Assembly: GCF_018332715.1 (NCBI RefSeq)
Contig: NZ_BOQP01000011.1
Coordinates: 62,001-126,000, forward strand
Reading direction: 5' to 3'
DNA from: Winogradskya consettensis
Lineage (GTDB): Bacteria; Actinomycetota; Actinomycetes; Mycobacteriales; Micromonosporaceae
Length of the DNA stretch: 64,000 bases
Below the pieces are notes generated by a model. It saw only the letters and a list, made by a program, of their open reading frames with translations. It searched no databases and was not told the DNA's origin. Positions 16,383 through 26,822 of this stretch are shown piece after piece (the first letter of the stretch is position 1; the number at the start of each line of letters is the position of its first letter). The position numbers were made by a program, and so were the translations under genes.

Positions 16383-17003
16383 GTGGACATTGTCGTCAAG
16401 GGCCGCAACGTAGAGGTTCCCGCGCACTATCGGGAACACGTCGCCGAAAAACTGGCAAAAGTCGAGCGGTACGACCAGAAGCTGATCAGAGTCGACGTGG
16501 AGTTGTTCCACGAGCGCAACCCGCGGCAGTCGGACAACTGCCAGCGTGTGGAGATCACCGTCGTTACCAGAGGCCCCGTGGTACGGGCCGAGGCATGTGC
16601 CAAAGATTTCTACGCAGCGCTGGACGCCGCGTTCAACAAACTCGACGGGCGCCTCCGCCGCGCCGCCGACCGCCGCCGCGTCCATCGCGGCCGCCACGCG
16701 CCGGTCTCCGTGGCCGCCGCGACCGCAGGGCTCCCGACCGACCTGCCGAGCCTGTCACCGCCCGACGGTGGCTCATCGGTCGGCACGGACCTGCTGGAGC
16801 ACGACGAGGACCAGCCTTGGCGCATCGTGCGCGAGAAGGAACACCCCGCGGATCCGATGACCGTTGACGACGCTCTCTTCCAGATGGAGCTCGTCGGTCA
16901 CGACTTCTACCTCTTCCAGGACAAGGAGAGCGGCCGCCCGAGCGTCGTCTATCGGCGCCGCGGCTACGACTACGGCATCCTCAGCCTGGAAACAACGGGC
17001 TGA
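16383..17003 (+). CDS. hpf: Ribosome hibernation-promoting factor, long form
   Basis: A 206-residue long HPF that binds the 30S decoding centre in stationary phase and dimerises ribosomes through its C-terminal domain. The N-terminal S30Ae/RaiA fold runs from VDIVVKGRNVEVPAHYREHV to FYAALDAAFNKLDGRLRRAADRR (about residues 1-105). A variable linker is followed by the C-terminal dimerisation domain (PWRIVREKEHPADPMTVDDA; VVYRRRGYDYGILSLE). GTG 16383 is placed 5 bp after GGGGGAGG. It corresponds to Rv3241c, upstream of secA, with the two GNAT genes inserted between. The 196-bp leader carries the hairpin at 16201-16223. Confidence 0.93.
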   Translation: MDIVVKGRNVEVPAHYREHVAEKLAKVERYDQKLIRVDVELFHERNPRQSDNCQRVEITVVTRGPVVRAEACAKDFYAALDAAFNKLDGRLRRAADRRRVHRGRHAPVSVAAATAGLPTDLPSLSPPDGGSSVGTDLLEHDEDQPWRIVREKEHPADPMTVDDALFQMELVGHDFYLFQDKESGRPSVVYRRRGYDYGILSLETTG

Positions 17004-17018
17004 CCGCCGCACGCCCAC

Positions 17019-17045
17019 GGCTCGGCGGGCACAACCCGCCGAGCC
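17019..17045. terminator. Bidirectional terminator between hpf and the GNAT gene
   Basis: Perfect 11-bp stem GGCTCGGCGGG (17019-17029) with CCCGCCGAGCC (17035-17045) and a 5-nt loop. It lies between two convergent genes, so it can serve both strands. Confidence 0.8.
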
Positions 17046-17055
17046 GACAGAGGGC

Positions 17056-18189
17056 TCAGCTGTCGACGCTGACCAGACCGTCCAGCATGTCCTCCGCGAG
17101 CAGGGCGTACTGAACATCGTCGGTGCGGCGCCCGTCCGCGCCGGGCAGGCGGGAGCGCAGATAGGCCTCCCGTTTGAAGCCCGCCTTCTCGAGCACCCGC
17201 TGTGAGCCCAGGTTTGTGGGCAGGGCACCCGCGATGAGCCGGGCGATCCCCGTCTCGGCGAAGACCCACAGCGCGAGGAGCTGGGCCGCACGCGTCGGGA
17301 AACCCCGTCCCCGCCAGGCCGGCATCATGCTGTAACCGATCATGGCCTGGGCGGTGCGGGGTTCCTGGTAGTAGAGGCCGATCTCGCCGGCGGGCGTTCC
17401 GGTCTCGGCGTCGACGATGATCAGGTCGGCGCGGTCGCCGGCCAGCCAGTGCGATTGGGTACGGTCGCAGCGCCGTTCCATCTCGGTGCGGCTCGGCGGG
17501 ATCGGCGGGACACTGGTCGCCACGACATCCGGCAGTGTGTGCAGCTCGGCGTAGAAGTCGAGGTCGTCCGGGGTCAGCGGGCGAAGTGTCACGACGCCGT
17601 CGCTCAGTTCTCCGCCGGGCAGGTCGGGCAGGAGACGTTCGATCGGGTCGGGCGGGTCACCGACCAGCTTCGCGTACGCGATCAGGTCGTCCCGTCCGCC
17701 GTCACGGTCGGGCAGCGCTCCCCGGCGTACCCCCTCCCGGGTGAAACCGGCGGCAAGGGCAACCCGCTGGCTCGCGGCGTTCTCCCAGTGCGTGAGCAGC
17801 TCGATCCGGGCCAGCCCGCTCTCAAAGGCATGCTCGGTCAGCGCCCGCACCGAGGCAGTCGCCACGCCGCGTCCCCGTGCACCCGGTGCCGTCCAGTAGC
17901 CGATTTCCGCCTGCCCGCGTTCGAGCGTGACCCGGTCGATGCCGATGCCGCCGAGCAGCGCGTCGGTCTGCGGGTCGGCGATCGCCCAGAACCCGCCGCC
18001 GACCTCGAACATCCGGGGCACGACGTCGTGCAGGTACTCCTCGGCGAGCGTGCGGGTGAACGGGATCGGCAGGGCGGGCAGGAACCGCCGCAGCTCCCAG
18101 TCGTTGTAGGCGACCAGGAGGTCGTCCAGGTCACCCCGGGCGAGCGCGCGCAGCCGTACGCCCTCGCCAGTGATCGTGGGCACCCTCAC
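17056..18189 (-). CDS. Double-domain GNAT N-acetyltransferase
   Basis: A 377-residue protein made of two RimJ/RimL-type GNAT domains in tandem. Domain 1 (about residues 5-175) has IGYWTAPGARGRGVATASVRAL, with the acetyl-CoA loop Arg-Gly-x-Gly-Val-Ala. Domain 2 (about 200-370) has IGYSMMPAWRGRGFPTRAAQLL and the ending VLEKAGFKREAYLRSRL. Acetyl-CoA-dependent acetylation of amino groups is expected; the substrates are unknown. The GTG at 18189 overlaps the stop of the neighbouring GNAT gene by 4 bp (GTGA), so the two are translationally coupled. Confidence 0.88.
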   Translation of the reverse strand: MRVPTITGEGVRLRALARGDLDDLLVAYNDWELRRFLPALPIPFTRTLAEEYLHDVVPRMFEVGGGFWAIADPQTDALLGGIGIDRVTLERGQAEIGYWTAPGARGRGVATASVRALTEHAFESGLARIELLTHWENAASQRVALAAGFTREGVRRGALPDRDGGRDDLIAYAKLVGDPPDPIERLLPDLPGGELSDGVVTLRPLTPDDLDFYAELHTLPDVVATSVPPIPPSRTEMERRCDRTQSHWLAGDRADLIIVDAETGTPAGEIGLYYQEPRTAQAMIGYSMMPAWRGRGFPTRAAQLLALWVFAETGIARLIAGALPTNLGSQRVLEKAGFKREAYLRSRLPGADGRRTDDVQYALLAEDMLDGLVSVDS

Positions 18190-19277
18190 ACAGCCTCTTC
18201 TCTCAAGCGCGACGCCACCCAGCAGTCCCGCCGTGTTCCGTTGATCTTCAAAGCTTGCCGCAGCGACCCCTCGGTCGTGAAGCCCGCCCCGGCCGCGACC
18301 TTGCCGGACAGTTCGTTGCCGGCCTCCCAGCGCAGCTCGATGCGCTGCAGACCGAGCTCCTCGAAACCCCACCGGCTGATCGCCCTGGTCGCCGCGACCG
18401 CATAGCCACGCCCGCGCGCCCAGGGCGCCACGAAATAACCCACCTCGCCCACCGCCGGGTCGTTGTCGCTCACTCTCAGATCAATCGATCCCGTGTACGC
18501 GTCCAAGTGGTCAACGATCGCGAAAACCGCTTCCGCGCCGCTGTCCCACCACTCGTTCACCCTGACAGTGACATAACGGCGTCCGTGTGACTCGTGATAG
18601 GGCTGGGGCGGCGCGAACCAGCGGACAACCTCCGGATCGTTGAACGCTTGAGTGACGCTGAGGATGTCTTTCTCCTCCGGCTTACGGAGGGTGACAGGGC
18701 CTGCCTCGAGAACCGGGTGGCCGGCGTAGAAGGCGCGCGCTGTCCTGCGTACCGACGAAGCGACGTCCGTGCCCGGAGGCGTGAGGCCCGTCTCCGTGAG
18801 CGCGCCCACCCACTGGGCCGGGCATTTCTTGTCGCCGGGCCGGGTCCCGATGATCGTGAATCCCAGTCGCAGCGCGGTCAGGCGCGAGGCGTGATTTCCG
18901 ATCCGGGCCTTCCAGTCAATCCTGGCCAAACCCTCCTCGAACGCCCAGCGAAGCAACGCCCGCCCGGCGCGCTCGGTGACTCTGCGTCCGCGCGCCCATG
19001 GTGCCGACCAGTAACCGATCTCCGCGGTACCGGCGTCCTCGTTGATCGAGTGCAGCGCGACGCTGCCCACCAGATCGTGTTCGTCGAAGACGGCGAGGTG
19101 CAGCCCGTCGTGCTCGCGGATGAACCCCTCGGCATGCTCCCTGCCGTAGGGCCAGGGCAATTCTGGCGACCAGCGGTGCCGCACCGGGTCCTGACACGCC
19201 CGGACCATCGCATCGGCGTCATCGAGGTGCCAGGGGCGGATGCGGAGCTCGTCCACACGAAGATCGGGCGTCTGCAC
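18186..19277 (-). CDS. Double-domain GNAT N-acetyltransferase
   Basis: A 363-residue protein that again contains two fused GNAT domains. Domain 1 shows IGYWSAPWARGRRVTERAGRALLRWAFEEGLARI (the CoA loop lies near residues 90-105), here with RRV in place of the usual RGxG. Domain 2 shows VGYFVAPWARGRGYAVAATRAI near residues 275-296 and ends GAGFTTEGSLRQALKINGTRRDCWVASRL. The first domain may have lost part of its pyrophosphate loop and could be structural. It is first in a two-gene operon with the other double-GNAT gene. Its start lies 175 bp from secA, transcribed the other way. Confidence 0.87.
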   Translation of the reverse strand: MQTPDLRVDELRIRPWHLDDADAMVRACQDPVRHRWSPELPWPYGREHAEGFIREHDGLHLAVFDEHDLVGSVALHSINEDAGTAEIGYWSAPWARGRRVTERAGRALLRWAFEEGLARIDWKARIGNHASRLTALRLGFTIIGTRPGDKKCPAQWVGALTETGLTPPGTDVASSVRRTARAFYAGHPVLEAGPVTLRKPEEKDILSVTQAFNDPEVVRWFAPPQPYHESHGRRYVTVRVNEWWDSGAEAVFAIVDHLDAYTGSIDLRVSDNDPAVGEVGYFVAPWARGRGYAVAATRAISRWGFEELGLQRIELRWEAGNELSGKVAAGAGFTTEGSLRQALKINGTRRDCWVASRLREEAV

Positions 19278-19413
19278 GCGGCCATCCTGCCCCGGGGACG
19301 CACGGGGGCGCCAACGGGTTGCGCGCTCCGCTCTCAGCGAACTAACTGCCGGGTTTTATGCCCTTTGCGAGGTTAACCCGAGGCTCGGCTCACCGGTGCG
19401 CAGAGAAGACGCC

Positions 19414-19445
19414 TACGATGGTTCGGCAGACCGTCTAGGGGAGCG
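19414..19445 (+). promoter_or_regulatory. Probable secA promoter and ribosome site
   Basis: TACGAT at 19414-19419 is a good actinobacterial -10, but no clear -35 is present 17 bp upstream. CTAGGGGAG at 19435-19443 is the ribosome site for the GTG at 19453. Confidence 0.4.
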
Positions 19446-19452
19446 TTGACCC

Positions 19453-22350
<2,898 letters not shown>

Positions 22351-22370
22351 CCCTCAGCCAGCTCCCCGAC

Positions 22371-22411
22371 CGGCCCTCACGCCCGCTCTACGCGGCGCGT
22401 GGGGGCCGTTT
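22371..22411 (+). terminator. secA terminator
   Basis: A 12-bp stem with one G-U pair: CGGCCCTCACGC (22371-22382) with GCGTGGGGGCCG (22397-22408), followed by TTT. It begins 21 bp after the secA stop. Confidence 0.8.
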
Positions 22412-22994
22412 CGCGTAATTGGGGTCGGGCTTCTGTCTCGCGTGGATAGGGCGCTGTGGGCCTGGCTTTGTGGTCGGGCTCTTGGGCCGGGCTCTATGGG
22501 TAGGGCTTCGTTCCGTGGATGACCAGCGTCGGGATTTTGATTTCCTCGTCCGGGGCCATCCATAGGTCACTGCCGTCGGCGTCCGGCTGGGCTTTGCGGG
22601 AGCCCGGGCTGCGTCGGTTGGGCTTCCGGTGCCGGGCCCTGGACCGTGGGCCGGGTGCCGCGGGTTGGGGCCGTTTAGTTCGGGGGTCGGTGGGCCGCGG
22701 CCGTCGGGGTTCGAGGGGCTGGGTTCCCCGGGCTGGGTTCGCTGGGCGGGGGCTTTCTGGGCTGGGGGTTCCCTGGCTGGGGTCCGGGGGCTTTGTAGGC
22801 GGGTTCCGTGGGCTTGGGATCCTTCGGCTGAGGGCTGAGGGCTGAGGGCTGAGGGCTGAGGGCTGAGGGCTGAGGGCTGAGGGCTGAGGGCTGAGGCCGT
22901 GGGTTGGGTCTTGTGGGGCGGGCTCCGTGGGCCGGGTTTCCTGGACCGGGTTTCCTGGGTTGGGTCTCTCTGGTGATGGCCTAGCCTTCGGGCT
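22412..22994. repeat. Intergenic region with GC-rich low complexity and a 7-bp tandem repeat
   Basis: Between secA and the HAD gene the DNA is mostly GGGCTGGG/GGGTTCC low complexity. At 22826-22895 it contains about ten exact copies of GGCTGAG. One short piece (about 22497-22590, minus strand) is of normal composition and would encode the C-terminal-looking DGSDLWMAPDEEIKIPTLVI before a stop. It has no plausible gene body, so it may be a remnant. At the right end TTGGGT (22960-22965) and TAGCCT (22982-22987) form the promoter of the next gene. Confidence 0.7.
22826..22895 (+). repeat. 7-bp tandem repeat, about ten copies
   Basis: Consecutive copies of GGCTGAG without interruption. This is the most perfect simple repeat in the window and lies in non-coding DNA. 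Confidence 0.95.
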
Positions 22995-23654
22995 GTGGTG
23001 CGCGGAGTGGTCTTCTTTGATGTCGATGGGACGCTGGTGCCGCATACCAGCAGTGGGCAGCATCTGGCCGAGTCGTTCGGTCACGCCGGCGTTGTGCGGG
23101 AGGCCGAGGCCCGTTATGCGGCCGGGAGCCTGAGCAACCAGGAGGTCTCCGTCCTGGACGCCCGCGGTTGGGCGACGCGAACTCCGGCCGAGGTGCGCGC
23201 CATCCTGGATTCACTGCCGCTCGTCGACGGCATCGCGGAGACCGTCGACTGGTGCCGGCAGCACGACTTTGCTCCGGTGTTGGCCACGTTGGCGTGGGAT
23301 GCCGTGGGTGCCTATCTGTGTAGGCGTTTCGGCTTCGACCGTGCGAGCGGTCCGCGGCTGGAGGTCATCGGTGGCCGCTACACCGGTGAGGTAGCCGAGC
23401 ACTTCGATGAGCTGGACAAGCGTGACTTCGCGATGAGTGCCGCCGCCGAACTGAGCGTGAAGCCGGCGCAGTGTGCTGCCATCGGTGACAGCCGTTCGGA
23501 CCTGCCTCTCTTCGCCGAGGTGGGAATGGCGATCGCCTTCAACGCAAGTCCAACAGCACGCGCCGCCGCCCACGCGGCAACGGACGGCACCGACCTCCGA
23601 GCCGTGTTGCCCCTCCTAACCACCTGGCTGACCACTTTTCAACCCCCTCGCTGA
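22995..23654 (+). CDS. HAD-IB family phosphatase (SerB-like)
   Basis: A 219-residue haloacid dehalogenase-type hydrolase. Motif I is VFFDVDGTLVPHTSS, with the nucleophile Asp and DxDGT at about residues 9-13. Motif III is represented by Lys in LDKRDFAM, and motif IV by IGDSRSDLPLFAEVG at about 165-179. The size and the cap inserted after motif I suit subclass IB (phosphoserine-phosphatase-like), but the substrate cannot be read from sequence. The GTG at 22995 would be the first transcribed codon, given TAGCCT at 22982-22987 and TTGGGT at 22960, a leaderless message. Confidence 0.85.
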   Translation: MVRGVVFFDVDGTLVPHTSSGQHLAESFGHAGVVREAEARYAAGSLSNQEVSVLDARGWATRTPAEVRAILDSLPLVDGIAETVDWCRQHDFAPVLATLAWDAVGAYLCRRFGFDRASGPRLEVIGGRYTGEVAEHFDELDKRDFAMSAAAELSVKPAQCAAIGDSRSDLPLFAEVGMAIAFNASPTARAAAHAATDGTDLRAVLPLLTTWLTTFQPPR

Positions 23655-23966
23655 CCTTGCCCATGCCCGGGTGGGGCTGAGCACGCCCAGACCCCGGGTG
23701 GGGTTGAGCACGCCCAGACCCGCGTGGAGCTGAACGCGCCACGCCCACGCGGGTATGGATGTGCCACGCCCCGCGCGGGGATGGACGCGCCACGCCCACG
23801 CGGGTATGGATGTGCCACGCCCCGCGCGGGGATGGACGCACCGCGCCCATGTAGGGCTGGGTGTGCACACGCCCGCGCGGGTTGGTCGGGCATACGGGGT
23901 GAGGCCCAGGACGGCCGCCGCCTGTGGTGCTCAGCGGACGCCCCGGGGGATGACGGCGTTGGGTCG
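23655..23966. repeat. Intergenic repeats with 25/26-bp and 51-bp periodicity
   Basis: From about 23690 to 23890 the DNA is built of related units. A 51-bp unit beginning CACGCCCACGCGGGTATGG occurs at 23740 and again at 23791, and is itself two halves of 25 and 26 bp. Degenerate halves flank it on both sides. Each half contains a short GC palindrome (CCCGCGCGGGG or CCCACGCGGG). All six frames are open because of composition, and I see no gene. Confidence 0.75.
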
Positions 23967-24899
23967 TCAGACGAGGCGCATGGTGGTTGCCAGCCAGCGG
24001 TTGGAGATGTGTTCGAGGCGGAAGGCCAGGGCCCAGGTTCGTTCGGGGGAGACCAGGACCACTGCTGCTTCTATGGCTGACGGGTGGGGTTCGCAGGTGG
24101 TCATGTGGACCAGTGCGACCGGGGACGGGGGCCGGCGGCGTGGGGACTGGTGGGCGTCCTGGCGGTCTGCTGCCACTCGCTGGGCTGCGATCAGGGCCTG
24201 GGCTATCACCGTCGGGGCTTCTCGGGGCTGGGCGAGCTTCTGCAGGTGCGCCGCGGGGCGGTAGCCGTTGACCACTTCGACGCAGGAATTCGCGAAGTGG
24301 TGGACCGCTGCTTCGGCTTCTGTCGGGGTGGAGGGGAGGGGCAGCCGCCGTGCCGGGACCGTTGTGGAGGGTTGCTGGCGGGTGGCGAGGGTGAGCGGGG
24401 CGGCACCGAGGCGCGTCGGGGCGGGCTCCAGCGCGGGCGGATCGAAGTCAGCCTCGAGCTCAGCAGCACCGAGGCCGCGAGAGAAGCCAGACCTGAGACC
24501 GGAAGTGAGCCGCGGGCTGAGGCCGGAAGTGCGCGGGCTGGGGCCGGAGGTGCGCGGGCTGGGGCCGGAGGTGCGCGGGCTGGGGCCGGAGGTGCGCGGG
24601 CTGAGGCCAGGAGAAAAACCAGGGCTGACGCCAGGAGAAGGATCAGGGCGAAGGTCCGCAGGAGAAAAATTGGGCCTGGGCTCCTCAAGGGAAAGATCAG
24701 GCGCAAGTTCCCCCGGAAAGGGGTCACGCCGGTCATCTCCGGAAGCAAGGCCACGGCTGCGGTCCCCAGAAGGAAGCCCACGGCTGGAATCCCCAGGAGT
24801 GCCGGCCGGAAAGTGGTCGAAGGGCGGGTCGACGACGTAAGCCCGGCGCAGGTTGATTCCCGGCTTTGGTCCTGTTTGTGCCAGCTCAGCGATCGACAC
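23967..24899 (-). CDS. Rv3235-family protein (DUF6459) with repetitive N terminus
   Basis: A 310-residue protein whose last 115 residues match the Rv3235/DUF6459 type, found near secA in many actinobacteria: FANSCVEVVNGYRPAAHLQKLA and, at the end, AVVLVSPERTWALAFRLEHISNRWLA. The function is unknown. The N-terminal 190 residues are low complexity, rich in Pro, Ser and Arg, with at least four copies of the heptapeptide SPRTSGP at about 105-135, encoded by a 21-bp DNA repeat. Only the C-terminal part is likely to be folded. The GTG at 24899 is the first start after the two DnaA-box-like 9-mers at 24992-25012. Confidence 0.75.
   Translation of the reverse strand: MSIAELAQTGPKPGINLRRAYVVDPPFDHFPAGTPGDSSRGLPSGDRSRGLASGDDRRDPFPGELAPDLSLEEPRPNFSPADLRPDPSPGVSPGFSPGLSPRTSGPSPRTSGPSPRTSGPSPRTSGLSPRLTSGLRSGFSRGLGAAELEADFDPPALEPAPTRLGAAPLTLATRQQPSTTVPARRLPLPSTPTEAEAAVHHFANSCVEVVNGYRPAAHLQKLAQPREAPTVIAQALIAAQRVAADRQDAHQSPRRRPPSPVALVHMTTCEPHPSAIEAAVVLVSPERTWALAFRLEHISNRWLATTMRLV
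24512..24616 (-). repeat. 21-bp tandem repeat inside the Rv3235-like gene
   Basis: Five units of 21 bp begin at 24512, 24533, 24554, 24575 and 24596 on the plus strand (GCGGGCTGGGGCCGGAGGTGC type). The middle three are almost identical. On the coding strand they give the SPRTSGP heptapeptide. Confidence 0.88.
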
Positions 24900-24991
24900 G
24901 TTGCACCCCGATCCTTCGGTTTGCCTTCGTTTGCCTACGACTACGAGTGTCGAGGTGCGCGCGGCGACCGGTCAATGCCACTTCCAGAACC

Positions 24992-25012
24992 TGTGGATAA
25001 CCCCGTGGATAA
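24992..25012 (-). promoter_or_regulatory. Two DnaA-box-like 9-mers
   Basis: On the minus strand TTATCCACA (25000-24992) is a perfect DnaA box, and TTATCCACG (25012-25004) differs at one base. They are in direct orientation, 12 bp apart, 93-113 bp upstream of the Rv3235-like start. The region also lies just beyond the 3' end of the BldC-like gene. Confidence 0.5.
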
Positions 25013-25046
25013 CTTCGCGCGGAGGCGGCAGGGCGGGGGTGTGAGC

Positions 25047-25295
25047 TCAGTCGGTGAGCGGGTTGTCCTGCACCCACTCGGCCGTCTCGGCGTACTTCTG
25101 CTCGATGTATTCCTCGAGCTTGGCGCGTTCCACGCGCCACTGACCGCGGCCACCGACCTTGATCGCGGGGAGTTCACCGCTGCGGACCATGTGGTAGACC
25201 TGCGAGTCCGAGACGTTCAGCTCGGTGGCGACGTCCGAGAGCAGCAGGAACCTCGGCTCCGTACGCTTCTCCTCGGGCCCTTCGCTCATGAGCAT
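25047..25295 (-). CDS. BldC-like/excisionase-type HTH protein
   Basis: An 82-residue DNA-binding protein with a MerR-like winged HTH of the excisionase/BldC class. LLLSDVATELNVSDSQVYHMVRSGELPAIKV (about residues 17-47) is the helix-turn-helix, followed by the wing GGRGQWRVERAKLEEYIEQKY. There is no effector domain. Small proteins of this type act as developmental or housekeeping regulators in actinobacteria. The start is the ATG at 25295 or two codons later at 25289. It is separated by only 19 bp from the end of the Lrp gene on the same strand. Confidence 0.82.
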   Translation of the reverse strand: MLMSEGPEEKRTEPRFLLLSDVATELNVSDSQVYHMVRSGELPAIKVGGRGQWRVERAKLEEYIEQKYAETAEWVQDNPLTD

Positions 25296-25314
25296 TAGTT
25301 TGCCACCGTTTGAC

Positions 25315-25776
25315 TCAGGTGAGGTCCCCTGAGGAAAGGGCGCGTCCCGGCAGCGGGCTGGAGTAGACGACGCTCGTCGTCACGGCGCCGAGGCCCGCGA
25401 TCCGGCCTGTGACCTCTTCGAGGTGGCGCATCGAGCGGGTAAGGACCTTCAGGATGAAACAGTCGTCGCCCGTCACGTGGTGGGCCTCGACGATCTCGGG
25501 TGTGGTGTCCAGCAGGGCGTGGAACGGCTTGTAGTTGCCGGTCGGGTAGCGCAGCCGGACGAAGGCCATCACGTCGAAGCCGATCCGCGAAGGGTCCAGC
25601 GAAGCCCGGTAGCCGGCGATCACTCCGGTCTCCTCGAGGCGGCGGACCCGTTCGGCTACGGCGCTGGGTGACATCGCCACGGCGCGGGCGAGTTCCGCAA
25701 ACGTGGCTCGGCCGTCGCGTTGCAGTTCGGCGAGCAGGCGCCAGTCCGTACGGTCAAGTGCGGTTTCAACGGTCAC
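25315..25776 (-). CDS. Lrp/AsnC family transcriptional regulator
   Basis: A 153-residue Lrp-type regulator. The N-terminal HTH is LDRTDWRLLAELQRDGRATFAELARAVAMSPSAVAERVRRLEETG (about residues 7-51). The C-terminal RAM/AsnC effector domain contains AHHVTGDDCFILKVLTRSM (about 99-117), the conserved ligand-pocket region. GTG 25776 is the start. It is divergent from the rhodanese gene across 93 bp, and such Lrp regulators often control the adjacent divergent gene, so control of the sulfurtransferase is a fair guess. No clear operator could be identified. Confidence 0.88.
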   Translation of the reverse strand: MTVETALDRTDWRLLAELQRDGRATFAELARAVAMSPSAVAERVRRLEETGVIAGYRASLDPSRIGFDVMAFVRLRYPTGNYKPFHALLDTTPEIVEAHHVTGDDCFILKVLTRSMRHLEEVTGRIAGLGAVTTSVVYSSPLPGRALSSGDLT

Positions 25777-25869
25777 TCGCGGAAACTACCGTGGATGCGG
25801 GTGCAAAAGCAGCTCAGCGCCGTGGAGTCGGGATGTTGATCACACGGCGGCGAAAATAGCGTTGTGGGC

Positions 25870-26274
25870 ATGAGAACAGCAGCGGAGATCTTCGCCGAAC
25901 GCCTTGCCACGCAGACCGACGTGGCCGATGTCCGCAACGCCGAGCCGGGCAGCTTCGTGCTGGTCGACTCACGCTCGAAGCAGGCCTGGGACCAGGGGCA
26001 TCTGCCCGGTGCGGTGCACATGCCGACCGCGGAGATCGCAGGCCGGGCACATGAGATCGAAGGGGCGGTCGTCACGTACTGCTGGGGGCCGGGGTGCAAC
26101 GGTGCCACCCGGGCCGCGCTGGAGTTCGCCAAGCTCGGCTATGAGGTCCGCGAGATGCTCGGTGGTGTCGAGTACTGGATCCGGGAGGGCTTTGCGCTGC
26201 GTACGCCCACCGGCGACGTCACCCGAATTCCGGACCCGCTGACAGCCCCTGCCACGGACGCCTGCGGTTGCTGA
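25870..26274 (+). CDS. Rhodanese-like sulfurtransferase
   Basis: A 134-residue single-domain rhodanese. The N-terminal part has [24 protein letters not shown], the typical CH2A region. The active-site loop is [17 protein letters not shown], with Cys at about residue 76 as the likely persulfide carrier and a second Cys five residues later. The C-terminal end is Cys-Gly-Cys. Sulfur transfer from thiosulfate or a persulfide donor is expected. ATG 25870 is preferred; a GTG at 25864 is two codons upstream. It is divergent from an Lrp regulator. Confidence 0.87.
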   Translation: MRTAAEIFAERLATQTDVADVRNAEPGSFVLVDSRSKQAWDQGHLPGAVHMPTAEIAGRAHEIEGAVVTYCWGPGCNGATRAALEFAKLGYEVREMLGGVEYWIREGFALRTPTGDVTRIPDPLTAPATDACGC

Positions 26275-26314
26275 TGAGATAAAGGGGAGCAACCACGACG
26301 TCGGGGAGACAAAA

Positions 26315-26818
26315 GTGCCGATCACCGAGCAGGTCCGGGTCTACGTGCCGGCCACTGTGCCCCTGCTGGCCATGCTCAAGGAGTCCGGCCAGCTGCCCGT
26401 CACGGAGGGCCACACGGTCACCCCGGGGCTGCGCGAGTGGTACGCGGAGGGCGACGAGGAAGAGCTCGAGTACGTCGCGTTCACCCGCGCCGCCCAGGCC
26501 GCCCTGCAGCTGTTGCGCCACGACCCGAAGGCTCCGAGCCGGCGGGTCGTGGTCTCCGCCGACGTCCCGGCGAGCGCCCTCGTGCGGGAGGACAACGAGC
26601 TGGGGTCGAGCATGGTGACGCTGCCGCAGCCGCTCTCCATCAAGTCCGTTGCCGCGATCCACGTGGACAGTGCCGACGCCGCCGAACAGGTCGCCGCCGC
26701 GGCTGAGGTGGTGCTGGAGGCGCTGGCCGGTGACCCCGACGCCCAGTTCACAGTCGACGGCGCCGAGGATCACGAGCTCGAGTGGTACGCCGTGACGGAG
26801 CTCGACGAGCTCCTCTGA
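26315..26818 (+). CDS. DUF6912 family protein
   Basis: A 167-residue protein of unknown function that resembles the actinobacterial DUF6912 family. It begins [14 protein letters not shown], where a beta strand and leading helix are predicted, has a middle [20 protein letters not shown], and ends [15 protein letters not shown]. It is acidic, cytosolic and lacks cysteines. The GTG at 26315 follows GGGGAGAC. It lies 40 bp after the rhodanese gene in the same direction, so co-transcription is possible. No function can be inferred. Confidence 0.7.
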   Translation: MPITEQVRVYVPATVPLLAMLKESGQLPVTEGHTVTPGLREWYAEGDEEELEYVAFTRAAQAALQLLRHDPKAPSRRVVVSADVPASALVREDNELGSSMVTLPQPLSIKSVAAIHVDSADAAEQVAAAAEVVLEALAGDPDAQFTVDGAEDHELEWYAVTELDELL

Positions 26819-26822
26819 TGCA

